Origin: Myxococcus qinghaiensis
GTDB lineage: Bacteria > Myxococcota > Myxococcia > Myxococcales > Myxococcaceae
Direction of reading: 5' to 3'
Length of the DNA stretch: 64,000 nt
Assembly: GCF_024198215.1 (NCBI RefSeq)
Contig: NZ_JAKCFA010000006.1
Span: forward strand, 310,001 to 374,000
Part shown: one piece after another, positions 7,486-15,559 of the stretch
Numbering within the stretch: the first letter of the stretch is position 1
Layout of the letters: each line of letters opens with the position of its first letter
Notes under the pieces: model-generated
What the model saw: only the letters and a program-made list of their open reading frames with translations
Told to the model about the DNA's origin: nothing
The model's database searches: none
Position numbers and translations under genes: made by a program

Positions 7486-8112
7486 ATGAAGAAGCTGGTT
7501 GGGGTTTTCGCGGCGATGGCACTGCTGGGGTCGGGCGCGGCGTTCGCGAACGACGACAAGACCAAGCCGCAGCAGGACAGCGCGGCGCAGGGCGGTTCAG
7601 GTACGACGGGGAGCACGCAGGGCGGGTCCATGCGGCAGGACAGCTCCATGGGCGGCTCCGGCTCCACGATGGGCTCCACCAGCCCCTCCATGGGCACCAA
7701 CGCCATGGGCCAGAAGGAGCTGAGCGGCAAGGTGGTGAAGGCCGAGAGCAGCAAGGTCTTCGTGCAGGACGCGCAGGGCGCGGTGGTGACGCTCGACATC
7801 GACAAGAGCACCACCTTCACCGACCCGACGCTCAAGAAGGCCAAGGACCTCAAGGAGGGCCAGGAGATCCGGGCCAGCTTCGAGGTGAAGGAAACGAAGA
7901 ACATGGCCAAGAGCATCTCGCTGTCGGGCACCGGCGGCGCGGGCACGGACGTCATGACGCCGGACCCGTCCATCAACGAGGGCACCATGGACACGCCTGC
8001 CACTCCCGCGCCCATGGATGATCCGGGCACGGGGGGCTCCGGCATGGGGACTGACAAGAGCAAGGACCTGGGCACCGGGGACAAGAGCACCAGCCCCGAC
8101 ACCCAGTACTGA
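7486..8112 (+). CDS. Secreted Gly/Ser/Met-rich protein with small beta domain
   Basis: This 208-residue protein has a Sec signal peptide (MKKLVGVFAAMALLGSGAAFA, cut after about residue 21). Low-complexity linkers rich in G, S, T and M surround one folded segment of about 60 residues (about 78-142). That segment contains KVVKAESSKVFVQDAQGAVV and KDLKEGQEIRASFEVKE, the alternating pattern of a small beta-barrel of the OB or DUF5666-like kind seen in many secreted bacterial proteins. The C-terminal tail is acidic and disordered. It is monocistronic, with a good AGGAGA site and its own terminator at 8167-8204. Its function is unknown; a periplasmic or extracellular binding role is a guess. Confidence 0.8.
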   Translation: MKKLVGVFAAMALLGSGAAFANDDKTKPQQDSAAQGGSGTTGSTQGGSMRQDSSMGGSGSTMGSTSPSMGTNAMGQKELSGKVVKAESSKVFVQDAQGAVVTLDIDKSTTFTDPTLKKAKDLKEGQEIRASFEVKETKNMAKSISLSGTGGAGTDVMTPDPSINEGTMDTPATPAPMDDPGTGGSGMGTDKSKDLGTGDKSTSPDTQY

Positions 8113-8166
8113 GCCTGGGGCCACGGACTCGCACCCGTGAGACACCGGCTCCCCCGGACGGGGATG

Positions 8167-8204
8167 CGAAGGGCCCGCGGCCTGCACAGGCTTCGGGCCC
8201 TTCG
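8167..8204 (+). terminator. Intrinsic terminator after the secreted protein gene
   Basis: A perfect 11-bp stem (CGAAGGGCCCG at 8167-8177 with CGGGCCCTTCG at 8194-8204) has a 16-base loop that can pair further (CCTGCACAGG). It lies 55 bases after the stop codon and has no long T-run, as is common at this GC content. Confidence 0.7.
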
Positions 8205-8215
8205 TGCGTTCACTT

Positions 8216-8235
8216 CATTCAGTATTGACTGAATG
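8216..8235. promoter_or_regulatory. Perfect palindrome, probable operator of the GbsR/MarR regulator
   Basis: CATTCAGT and ACTGAATG form an 8-bp perfect inverted repeat around a 4-base ATTG spacer, in an AT-rich island within GC-rich DNA. It lies 89 bases before the regulator gene at the head of the six-gene export operon. MarR-fold dimers bind inverted repeats of this size and usually control their own operon, so autoregulation is the natural reading. Confidence 0.65.
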
Positions 8236-8323
8236 GTCTGAACGAACTAGATGCCGGGCGCCACCCAGGGCCCCGGCGGAAGTCTGTCGCGCGCGGCCTC
8301 CTCGGGGTGACGGAGGTTCGTGA

Positions 8324-8824
8324 ATGAAGGAGCCAGGCGCCGCGGAGCAGCGCTTCATCGAGTCGATGGGGCTGTACTTCGAACGGCAGGGCAGCACGCG
8401 CATCGGCGGGCGCATCCACGCGCTCCTGATGCTGACGGACCAGCCGCTCTCGCTCCAGCAGATTGCCCGCGTGCTCAAGGTGAGCGCGGCCTCCGTGTCC
8501 ACCAACATCCGCGCCAGCATGGCGATGGGCCTGGTGGAGCCGGCCAGCATTCCCGGAGACCGGCAGCACTACTACGTCGTGAACAGCAACGGCTGGGAGA
8601 GCCGGCTTCGCACCGCGGAGGACAGCGTCAAGGCGTTCGTCCGCGTGTGCCAGGAGGCCCTCTCCGCGCCGCAGCTCGCGAACAAGCAGCACCTGCGCGA
8701 GGCGGCGGACTTCTGTGAGTTCTACCTGGCCGAAATGGCCGGCATCGCCGAGCGGTGGCGCGCCTCACGCGCGGCCCGCCCCTCGCCCCGCACCCCCAAG
8801 GCATCGAAAGGACGCACCGCATGA
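8324..8824 (+). CDS. GbsR/MarR-family transcriptional regulator
   Basis: This is a 166-residue winged helix-turn-helix protein of the GbsR branch. The N-terminal helix EQRFIESMGLYFERQGSTR and IGGRIHALLML (about 8-38) are typical GbsR features. The recognition part is LSLQQIARVLKVSAASVSTN with IRASMAMGLVE (about 43-73), and the wing contains GDRQHYYVVN. The C-terminal helices (about 95-150) should make the dimer interface. Family members respond to small molecules and repress transport operons. It is the first gene of the operon, and its TGA overlaps the ATG of the ABC ATPase gene (ATGA), so regulator and transporter are translated together. The palindrome at 8216-8235 is its likely operator. 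Confidence 0.9.
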   Translation: MKEPGAAEQRFIESMGLYFERQGSTRIGGRIHALLMLTDQPLSLQQIARVLKVSAASVSTNIRASMAMGLVEPASIPGDRQHYYVVNSNGWESRLRTAEDSVKAFVRVCQEALSAPQLANKQHLREAADFCEFYLAEMAGIAERWRASRAARPSPRTPKASKGRTA

Positions 8825-9570
8825 ACGCCGCAGTCGCGCAATCTCCCATCGTCTCCATCACCAACGTGACCAAGGACTACACCCTGGGCAAGGTGGTCGT
8901 CCCGGCGTTGCGAGGCGTGGATCTCCAGGTGCATCCCGGGGAGTTCATCTCCATCGCCGGCCCATCCGGCAGCGGGAAGACGACGCTGCTCAACCTCATC
9001 GGCTGCGTGGACACCGCCACCTCGGGCGTGGTCAGCGTGGCGGGCCAGGACACCAAGCAGCTCACGGAGCGCCAGCTCACCCACCTGCGCCTGCACACCA
9101 TCGGCTTCATCTTCCAGAGCTTCAACCTGGTGTCGGTGCTCAGCGTCTTCCAGAACGTGGAGTTCCCGCTGCTGCTGCAGCGCAAGCTGGACAAGAACCA
9201 GCGCCGGGAGCGGGTGAACCAGTTGCTGGAGCAGGTGGGCCTGGCCCATCACGCCAAGCACCGTCCCAACGAGCTGTCCGGCGGCCAGCGCCAGCGCGTG
9301 GCCGTGGCGCGCGCGCTCGTCACCCGGCCTCAGCTGGTGCTGGCGGACGAGCCCACCGCCAACCTGGACTCGGTGACGGGCCAGCACATCATCGACCTGA
9401 TGAAGGAGCTGAACCAGAAGGAGGGCACCACCTTCATCTTCTCCACGCACGACGCCAAGGTGATGAGCCACGCGAACGCGGTGGTGCGGCTGGCGGACGG
9501 CAAGTTCCTGGACCGGCTCAGCCCCTCCGAGGCCAAGCGGGCCATGGCGGCAGGCGCGGAGGGTCACTGA
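8821..9570 (+). CDS. ABC transporter ATP-binding protein, LolD/MacB type
   Basis: This 249-residue ATPase drives the two permeases encoded next. Walker A is GPSGSGKT at 47-54, the Q-loop lies in FIFQSFNLVSVLSVFQNVEF, the signature is LSGGQRQRVAVARAL, Walker B is LVLADEPTANLD and the switch His is in FIFSTHD. The sequence around the Q-loop is that of the LolD/MacB/FtsE class, which uses mechanotransmission across the inner membrane rather than transporting through a channel. The ATG at 8821 overlaps the regulator's stop; a longer frame upstream is antisense-free but lies within the regulator. The stop is one base before the first permease start. Confidence 0.95.
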   Translation: MNAAVAQSPIVSITNVTKDYTLGKVVVPALRGVDLQVHPGEFISIAGPSGSGKTTLLNLIGCVDTATSGVVSVAGQDTKQLTERQLTHLRLHTIGFIFQSFNLVSVLSVFQNVEFPLLLQRKLDKNQRRERVNQLLEQVGLAHHAKHRPNELSGGQRQRVAVARALVTRPQLVLADEPTANLDSVTGQHIIDLMKELNQKEGTTFIFSTHDAKVMSHANAVVRLADGKFLDRLSPSEAKRAMAAGAEGH

Positions 9571-9571
9571 C

Positions 9572-11680
9572 ATGGGTCAGCTCCGGTTGCTGATGCAGGT
9601 GGCCTTCCGCAACCTGTTCACCAGCAAGATCAACATCCTCATCGGCGGCATCATCTTCTTCGGCACCCTGCTGGTGGTGGTGGGTGGCGCGCTGCTCGAC
9701 AGCATGGACAGCGCGATGAGCCGCAGCATCATCGGCAGCGTCGCGGGCCACCTCCAGGTCTACTCGGACGACTCCAAGGACGAGCTGAGCCTGTACGGCG
9801 GCATGAGCGGCGAGCCGGACCTGGCGGTGCTGGACGACTTCAGCCGCATCAAGCCGTTCCTGGAGAAGCACCCCAACGTGAAGACGGTGGTGCCCATGGG
9901 CACCAGCGGCGCGCTCATCTCCTCCGGCAACACGGTGGACCTGACGCTCGCGCGCCTTCGCGACCTCTACAAGAAGCGCGCGGAGGAGGGCGAGTCCCCT
10001 GCCCTTCGCGCGAACATCGACAGCGTCAAGTCGCACGTGCGGCAGATGGTGTCGCTCATGGAGGAACAGCGCAACAAGAGCCGGGAGCTGCTCAGCTCCG
10101 CCGCCGTGGACCCGCTGGAGGCGGAGGCCCTGGCGCGCGCGCGCACCGACGCGTTCTGGGACACCTTCGAGAGTGATCCGTTCGCCGCCCTGGAGTTCCT
10201 GGAGAACCGCATCGCCCCGCAGCTTCCGGACGGCGACCTGCTGGACATGCGCTACGTGGGCACGGACCTGGATTCGTTCCAGCGGACGTTCGACCGCATG
10301 GAGATTGTGGACGGCCAGCCGGTGCCCCAGGGCAAGCGCGGCATGCTGCTGTCCAAGTTCTATTACGAGAACTTCCTCAAGCTGAAGACGGCGCTGCGCC
10401 TGGACAACATCAAGCAGGAGAAGGACCTCAACCAGAAGCGCATCGACACCGACCCGCAGCTGCAGCGCTGGGTGAAGGAGAACCAGACGCAGACGCGCGA
10501 AATCCTCTTCCAGCTGGACCCCATCAAGACGCGGCAGGCGGTGGAGCGGCTGCAGAAGGTGCTCGGCAACCAGGAGCCCTCCCTGGAGAAGCTCCTGTCG
10601 GAGTTCCTCAGCACCACCGACGACAACTTCGACACGCGCTACCAGCAGTTCTACGCGGAGCTGGCGCCGCTGCTGGACCTGTACCGCATGCGCATGGGGG
10701 ACAACCTCACCATCACCGCCTTCACGCGCACCGGCTACGTGCAGAGCGTCAACGTGAAGATCTACGGCACCTATCAGTTCAAGGGGCTGGAGAAGTCCGC
10801 CATGGCGGGCGTCATCAACCTGATGGACCTGATGTCCTTCCGGGAGCTGTACGGCTACCTCAGCCCGGACCGGAAGGCGGAGATCGCCGAGCTGCAGAAG
10901 AACAGCGGCCTGAAGGCCGTGGACCGCGCCAACGCCGAGGAGGCGCTCTTCGGCGAGGAGAGCGGCAACTCGCTGGTGGCGGAGGCCACGCCGGGACTCA
11001 TCGAGGACTCGAAGGCGTTCGAGGGCGCCCTGGGCTCGCTGCGCCGGGACGACCTGGCCGCGCGCGTCTACTCCCAGCAGGAGATTGAGCAGGGCGTGGC
11101 GCTCAGCGCGGCCATCATCCTCAAGGACCCCGAGCAGCTCCAGCAGACGATGGAGGAGCTGAAGCAGTCCGCGACGGCCGCGGGGCTGAAGCTGCGCGTG
11201 GTGTCGTGGCAGCAGGCCGCGGGCCTCATCGGCCAGTTCGTGCTGATGGCGAAGCTGGTGCTCTACTTCGCCGTCTTCATCATCTTCATCGTCGCGCTGG
11301 TCATCATCAACAACGCGATGATGATGGCCACCCTCCAGCGCGTGCGTGAGGTGGGGACGATGCGGGCCATCGGCGCGCAGCGCTCCTTCATCCTGAGCAT
11401 GGTGCTGGTGGAGACGGTGCTGCTCGGCTTCGTCTTCGGCGCGGGCGGCGCACTGCTCGGCAGCGGCATCATGAGCGCGCTGGGCAGCGCCGGCATCCCC
11501 GCCGGCAACGAGGCGCTGTACTTCTTCTTCTCCGGTCCCCGCCTCTATCCCACGCTGAGCGCCAGCAACCTCATCGCGGCCTTCGTGATTGTCCTCCTGG
11601 TGTCCGCCATTTCCACCCTCTATCCCGCGTTCCTCGCGACGCGGGTATCGCCTCTCCAGGCGATGCAGACGGACGAGTAA
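9572..11680 (+). CDS. FtsX/LolE-type ABC permease with very large periplasmic domain
   Basis: This is a 702-residue inner-membrane protein. A first membrane helix lies at about 22-46 (ILIGGIIFFGTLLVVVGGAL), then some 500 periplasmic residues, then three helices at the C-terminus (about 550-690). The latter include IFIVALVIINNAMMMATLQR and the FtsX signature REVGTMRAIGAQRSFI. The four-helix layout with a domain between helices 1 and 2 is that of LolC/E and MacB. The periplasmic part is about twice the usual 220-250 residues and contains long charged helices (about 125-330), so it carries an extra inserted module. It is probably the larger partner of a heterodimer with the next gene. Confidence 0.9.
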   Translation: MGQLRLLMQVAFRNLFTSKINILIGGIIFFGTLLVVVGGALLDSMDSAMSRSIIGSVAGHLQVYSDDSKDELSLYGGMSGEPDLAVLDDFSRIKPFLEKHPNVKTVVPMGTSGALISSGNTVDLTLARLRDLYKKRAEEGESPALRANIDSVKSHVRQMVSLMEEQRNKSRELLSSAAVDPLEAEALARARTDAFWDTFESDPFAALEFLENRIAPQLPDGDLLDMRYVGTDLDSFQRTFDRMEIVDGQPVPQGKRGMLLSKFYYENFLKLKTALRLDNIKQEKDLNQKRIDTDPQLQRWVKENQTQTREILFQLDPIKTRQAVERLQKVLGNQEPSLEKLLSEFLSTTDDNFDTRYQQFYAELAPLLDLYRMRMGDNLTITAFTRTGYVQSVNVKIYGTYQFKGLEKSAMAGVINLMDLMSFRELYGYLSPDRKAEIAELQKNSGLKAVDRANAEEALFGEESGNSLVAEATPGLIEDSKAFEGALGSLRRDDLAARVYSQQEIEQGVALSAAIILKDPEQLQQTMEELKQSATAAGLKLRVVSWQQAAGLIGQFVLMAKLVLYFAVFIIFIVALVIINNAMMMATLQRVREVGTMRAIGAQRSFILSMVLVETVLLGFVFGAGGALLGSGIMSALGSAGIPAGNEALYFFFSGPRLYPTLSASNLIAAFVIVLLVSAISTLYPAFLATRVSPLQAMQTDE

Positions 11681-11684
11681 GGCC

Positions 11685-12986
11685 ATGTTCCAACTCTTCC
11701 TCATCGCATTCCGAAACCTCGGCACCCACCGGCGGCGCACGGTGCTCCTGGGCGGAGCCATCGCGGGCGTCACCGCGCTGCTCGTCATCCTCATGGGCCT
11801 GTCCACGGGCATGAAGGAGACGATGCTGCGCTCCGCCACCACGCTCGCCACCGGCCACGTCAACGTGGGCGGCTTCTACAAGGTCACCGCCGGACAGGCA
11901 GCGCCCGTGGTGACGGCCTACCCGAAGATTCTCGAGCAGGTCCGCAAGGCGGTGCCGGAGCTGGACTACGCCGTCCAGCGCGGGCGCGGCTGGGCGAAGA
12001 TCGTCAGCGAGTCCGGCTCGCTGCAGGTGGGCGTGGGCGGCATCGATGTGAAGGACGAGCCGGGCTTCCGGCAGGTCCTCCAGATCCAGGAGGGCAACCT
12101 GGACGGGCTGAACGAGCAGTCCACCGTGCTCCTGTTCGAGAAGCAGGCCAAGCGGCTCCAGGTGAAGGTGGGCGACACCGTCACCATCTCCGCCCCCACC
12201 ATGCGCGGCACCAACAACACGGTGGACGTCCGCGTCGCCGCCATCGCCACCGACGTGGGCATGATGAGCGACTTCAACGTCTTCGTCCCGTCCGGCACGC
12301 TGCGCTCGCTGTACCAACTGCGCGACGACACCACGGGGGCGCTCTACCTGTACCTCAAGGACGTGAACCAGGTGCCCCACGTGCAGGCGCGGTTGCGCAC
12401 GGTGTTGGCGGACGCGGGCCACCAGCTGATGGACAATGACCCTCGCGCCTTCTGGATGAAGTTCGAGGTCGTCAACCGCGAGGCGTGGACCGGGCAGAAG
12501 CTGGACATCACCAACTGGGAGGATGAGCTGTCGTTCATCACCTGGACGCTCACCGCGCTCAACGGGCTGACGGGCATCCTCATCTTCGTGCTGCTGGTCA
12601 TCATCGGCGTGGGCATCATGAACACGCTGTGGATCGCCATCCGGGAGCGCACCCGGGAGATCGGCACGCTGCGCGCCATCGGCATGCAGCGCACCCGGGT
12701 GGTGGTGATGTTCCTGTTCGAGGCGATGACGCTCGGGGCGCTGGGCACCCTGGCGGGCGCGCTCATCGGACTGGCCGTCTGCCTGGGCGTGGACTCCGCC
12801 CACGTGGGCGTCCCGGAAGCGGTGGCGATGTTCATCATGTCGGACCGGCTGCACCTGGTGGTGAACGCGGGCTCCGTCGTCGGCGCCATGGTGTTCATCA
12901 CCACCTGCACCACGCTCATCTCGCTGATTCCCTCCTTCCTCGCCGCGCGCCTCAAGCCGGTGACGGCGATGCACCACATCGGATGA
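11685..12986 (+). CDS. FtsX/LolE-type ABC permease, second subunit
   Basis: This is a 433-residue inner-membrane permease of standard LolC/E size. The first helix is at about 22-42 (RTVLLGGAIAGVTALLVILM), a periplasmic MacB-like domain spans about 45-290, and three C-terminal helices contain IFVLLVIIGVGIMNTLWIAI and the REIGTLRAIGMQRTRVV motif that contacts the ATPase. The ATG at 11685 lies four bases after the stop of the first permease; a longer frame overlapping that gene is rejected because the first helix begins here. The stop overlaps the next start (ATGA). With its neighbours it forms a LolCDE-like complex, here ABC plus two unlike permeases. Confidence 0.93.
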   Translation: MFQLFLIAFRNLGTHRRRTVLLGGAIAGVTALLVILMGLSTGMKETMLRSATTLATGHVNVGGFYKVTAGQAAPVVTAYPKILEQVRKAVPELDYAVQRGRGWAKIVSESGSLQVGVGGIDVKDEPGFRQVLQIQEGNLDGLNEQSTVLLFEKQAKRLQVKVGDTVTISAPTMRGTNNTVDVRVAAIATDVGMMSDFNVFVPSGTLRSLYQLRDDTTGALYLYLKDVNQVPHVQARLRTVLADAGHQLMDNDPRAFWMKFEVVNREAWTGQKLDITNWEDELSFITWTLTALNGLTGILIFVLLVIIGVGIMNTLWIAIRERTREIGTLRAIGMQRTRVVVMFLFEAMTLGALGTLAGALIGLAVCLGVDSAHVGVPEAVAMFIMSDRLHLVVNAGSVVGAMVFITTCTTLISLIPSFLAARLKPVTAMHHIG

Positions 12987-13774
12987 AATCCATGAGCCTC
13001 AAGAACCTGTTCTCCGCCGCGGCGCTGTCCGTGGCCCTGTTGTCCGCACCCGTGGCGCTGGCCCTGGAGCCGGCCGCCATGACGCAGATCCTGGCGACCA
13101 TCGATGACCGTCAGCGCAACGGCGGCGACTACAAGGCGCTCATCTATCTGGAGCAGAAGGAGAAGGACAAGACGGACAACGTGCGCGAGGCGTTCATCTA
13201 CCGGCGCGACGCGGACGACAAGCTGATGATCCTCTTCAGCAAGCCCAAGACGGAGGCCGGCAAGGGCTACCTCCGGATGGACAAGAACCTCTGGAGCTAC
13301 GACCCCAACGTGGGCAAGTGGGAGCGGCGCACCGAGCGCGAGCGCATCGCCGGCACCGACAGCCGCCGCGCCGACTTCGACGAGTCCCGTCTGGCCGAGG
13401 AGTTCGACCCGACCTACGAGGGCGAGGCGAAGCTGGGCAAGTACTCCGCCCACAAGCTGCTCTTGAAGGTGAAGCCCAACGTGGACGTGGCCTACCCCGT
13501 GGTCAAGCTGTGGGTGGACAAGGACACGAACAACATCCTCAAGCGCGAGGACTACGCCCTGTCCGGCCGGCTGATGCGCACCGCGCTCTACCCGCGCTGG
13601 AAGAAGGTCTTCAGCGAGTCCAAGGGCGCCGACGTCTGGTACCCCGAGGAGATCCGCTTCTACGACGAGGTGGAGAAGGCCAACTCCACCATCGTCCTCA
13701 TCAAGTCCGTGGACCTGCGCGCGCTGGAGGCCAACCTCTTCACCAAGGCCTGGCTCGAGAGCAAGAGTCGATGA
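12983..13774 (+). CDS. LolA-like periplasmic lipoprotein-sorting or lipid carrier protein
   Basis: This 263-residue protein has a signal peptide (about 1-30, ending ALSVALLSAPVALALE). The body matches the COG2834 outer membrane lipoprotein-sorting family: YKALIYLEQKEKDKTDNVRE, FSKPKTEAGKGYLRMDKNLW, then TERERIAGTDSRRADFDESR. These build the half-barrel fold that shields acyl chains in LolA and LolB. Proteins of this subgroup are regularly encoded with RND or MacB-type transporters and an outer-membrane barrel rather than with the canonical lol genes. The ATG overlaps the permease stop and the TGA overlaps the barrel gene's ATG. It most likely receives a lipophilic cargo from the permeases and carries it across the periplasm. 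Confidence 0.88.
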   Translation: MKSMSLKNLFSAAALSVALLSAPVALALEPAAMTQILATIDDRQRNGGDYKALIYLEQKEKDKTDNVREAFIYRRDADDKLMILFSKPKTEAGKGYLRMDKNLWSYDPNVGKWERRTERERIAGTDSRRADFDESRLAEEFDPTYEGEAKLGKYSAHKLLLKVKPNVDVAYPVVKLWVDKDTNNILKREDYALSGRLMRTALYPRWKKVFSESKGADVWYPEEIRFYDEVEKANSTIVLIKSVDLRALEANLFTKAWLESKSR

Positions 13775-15399
13775 ACCCGCGCACCCTCACCCTGGCCACG
13801 GCCTTGTCCGTGGCCCTCGCCGGCACCACCGCGCTCGCGCAGGCCGCGCAGCGCGACGAGAATGCCCTCTTCGGGGGCGAGGACGACAAACCCGCCCAGG
13901 CGGACACCCCCGGGGAGGCTCCGACAACGGGCCGCCCCAGTGACGACGAGGTGTTCGGCGAGGACCCCGCGCCGTCCGCGGACGCCGACGCGAGCAACAC
14001 GGGCGATGCGACCGAGCGGCAGCCTCCGTTGACGTCGGCGCCGCCCGAGCCGGGAGACCGGGACTCGCAGGCGCTGTCGGGGCCGGAGACGCGCAGCGCC
14101 TTCGACTCCGAGGAGGCGGTGGACGACCCGCTGAAGATTGGCGGGCAGTTCTACCTGCGCGGCTTCGCGGCGGCGACGGAGGGGACGTCGTTCGGTGACA
14201 CGTCGTTCTCCGCGCCCACGCTGGTGGACGGGTACTTCGACGCGCGGCCAATGGACCGGCTGCGCGGCTTCGTGGTGGGGCGGTTGAGCTACGACCCCAC
14301 CGTGGCCACGCAGACGGGCACCACCACCAACAACACGCCGTCCAATCCGCGCGTGCTGCTGGACCAGGCCTGGCTCCGGTTCGACATCGCGCGGACGGTG
14401 TTCCTCACCGTCGGCAAGCAGCATGTGAAGTGGGGCACGGGGCAGATCTGGAACCCCACCGACTTCCTGTCGCCGCAGCGGCGCAATCCGCTGGCATTCG
14501 TGGACCTGCGCACCGGTGTGTCCATGTTGAAGGTCCATGTCCCCTGGGAAGCAACGGGCTGGAACTTCTATGGCATCGCGGTGATGGATGACCTGGGCAC
14601 CGACGCGGGCGCGCTGCTCGACAACACGGGCGGCGTGCCTCGCGCCGGAGCGTCTGACCCGGTCAACCGCCTCAGCCGCATCGGTGGAGCGCTGCGCGCG
14701 GAAGTCGTGCTGGGGCCCGCGGAGCTTGGCGCGAGCGCCGTGGCCCAGCGGGGCCGCAAGCCGCGCTTCGGGTTGGACTTCTCCTCGGCGCTGGGGCCCA
14801 TCGATGTCTACGGAGAGCTGGGCATCAAGAAGGGCACCGAGCGCCCCCTGTACCGCATCCCCGAGGGCACGACATTCGAGGAGATCCTCCAGGACACGTC
14901 GCTGGTGGAGGCCTATGTCCCCTCGGGTCTCACACCCCAGGTGACGACCGGCGCCAACTACAGCTTCGCGTATGGCGACAGCGATATCGCCGTGCTCGGC
15001 GTGGAGTACTTCTACAACTCGACGGGCTACACCAGCTCCTTCGGCTATCCGTACCTGATAGCGCAGCAAGCCTTCCAGCCGCTGTATCTGGGGCGCCACT
15101 ACGGCGCCGCGTACCTGTTCCTGGACCGGCCCGGTTCGCTCGAGCGCACGTCGTTCAACTTCTTCACACTCAGCAACCTCTCGGACAAGTCGTACATCAG
15201 TCGCATCAACGTCACCCACCGCGCCCTCAGCTACCTGACGGTCGAGGGGTACGGCGCGGTGCACTACGGCCACAAGGGCGGTGAGTTCCGGCTCGGCTTC
15301 TCGGTGCCGGACACCGTCATCAACGGGCAGCCTGTCCAGGGCTTCAAGCTGGCGGCGCCCACGTTCGAACTGGGCGCGGGCCTGCGCATCAGCATCTGA
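13771..15399 (+). CDS. Outer-membrane beta-barrel protein closing the export operon
   Basis: This 542-residue protein has a signal peptide cleaved near residue 24 (TTALAQA) and then an acidic disordered segment (about 25-115). From about 118 to the end alternating strands form a barrel, starting LKIGGQFYLRGFAAA. The segment GKQHVKWGTGQIWNPTDFL followed by RRNPLAFVDLRTGVSMLKV resembles DUF1302/porin-type barrels often found beside LolA-like carriers. The C-terminus ends LGAGLRISI, the aromatic or hydrophobic last strand expected for barrel insertion. Its start is translationally coupled to the LolA-like gene, and a strong terminator follows at 15429-15462. It is probably the outer-membrane end of the export path; a porin is the alternative. 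Confidence 0.85.
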   Translation: MNPRTLTLATALSVALAGTTALAQAAQRDENALFGGEDDKPAQADTPGEAPTTGRPSDDEVFGEDPAPSADADASNTGDATERQPPLTSAPPEPGDRDSQALSGPETRSAFDSEEAVDDPLKIGGQFYLRGFAAATEGTSFGDTSFSAPTLVDGYFDARPMDRLRGFVVGRLSYDPTVATQTGTTTNNTPSNPRVLLDQAWLRFDIARTVFLTVGKQHVKWGTGQIWNPTDFLSPQRRNPLAFVDLRTGVSMLKVHVPWEATGWNFYGIAVMDDLGTDAGALLDNTGGVPRAGASDPVNRLSRIGGALRAEVVLGPAELGASAVAQRGRKPRFGLDFSSALGPIDVYGELGIKKGTERPLYRIPEGTTFEEILQDTSLVEAYVPSGLTPQVTTGANYSFAYGDSDIAVLGVEYFYNSTGYTSSFGYPYLIAQQAFQPLYLGRHYGAAYLFLDRPGSLERTSFNFFTLSNLSDKSYISRINVTHRALSYLTVEGYGAVHYGHKGGEFRLGFSVPDTVINGQPVQGFKLAAPTFELGAGLRISI

Positions 15400-15428
15400 C
15401 GCGGACCCCCACTCGCTGGGTGATTCAG

Positions 15429-15462
15429 GGACCGCGCCTCCTATTCCCAGGGGGCGCGGTCC
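15429..15462 (+). terminator. Terminator of the six-gene export operon
   Basis: A perfect 10-bp stem (GGACCGCGCC at 15429-15438 with GGCGCGGTCC at 15453-15462) lies 30 bases after the barrel gene and is followed by TTCGCGTTT. Confidence 0.75.
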
Positions 15463-15559
15463 TTCGCGTTTCGGGGAAGGTCGCCGCCCTGGCGGGCCGT
15501 CGAGGGGCGCTCGGGCCGACGAGGTGCCGGAGAATTCATGCAGTGAACATCCTGACGGC

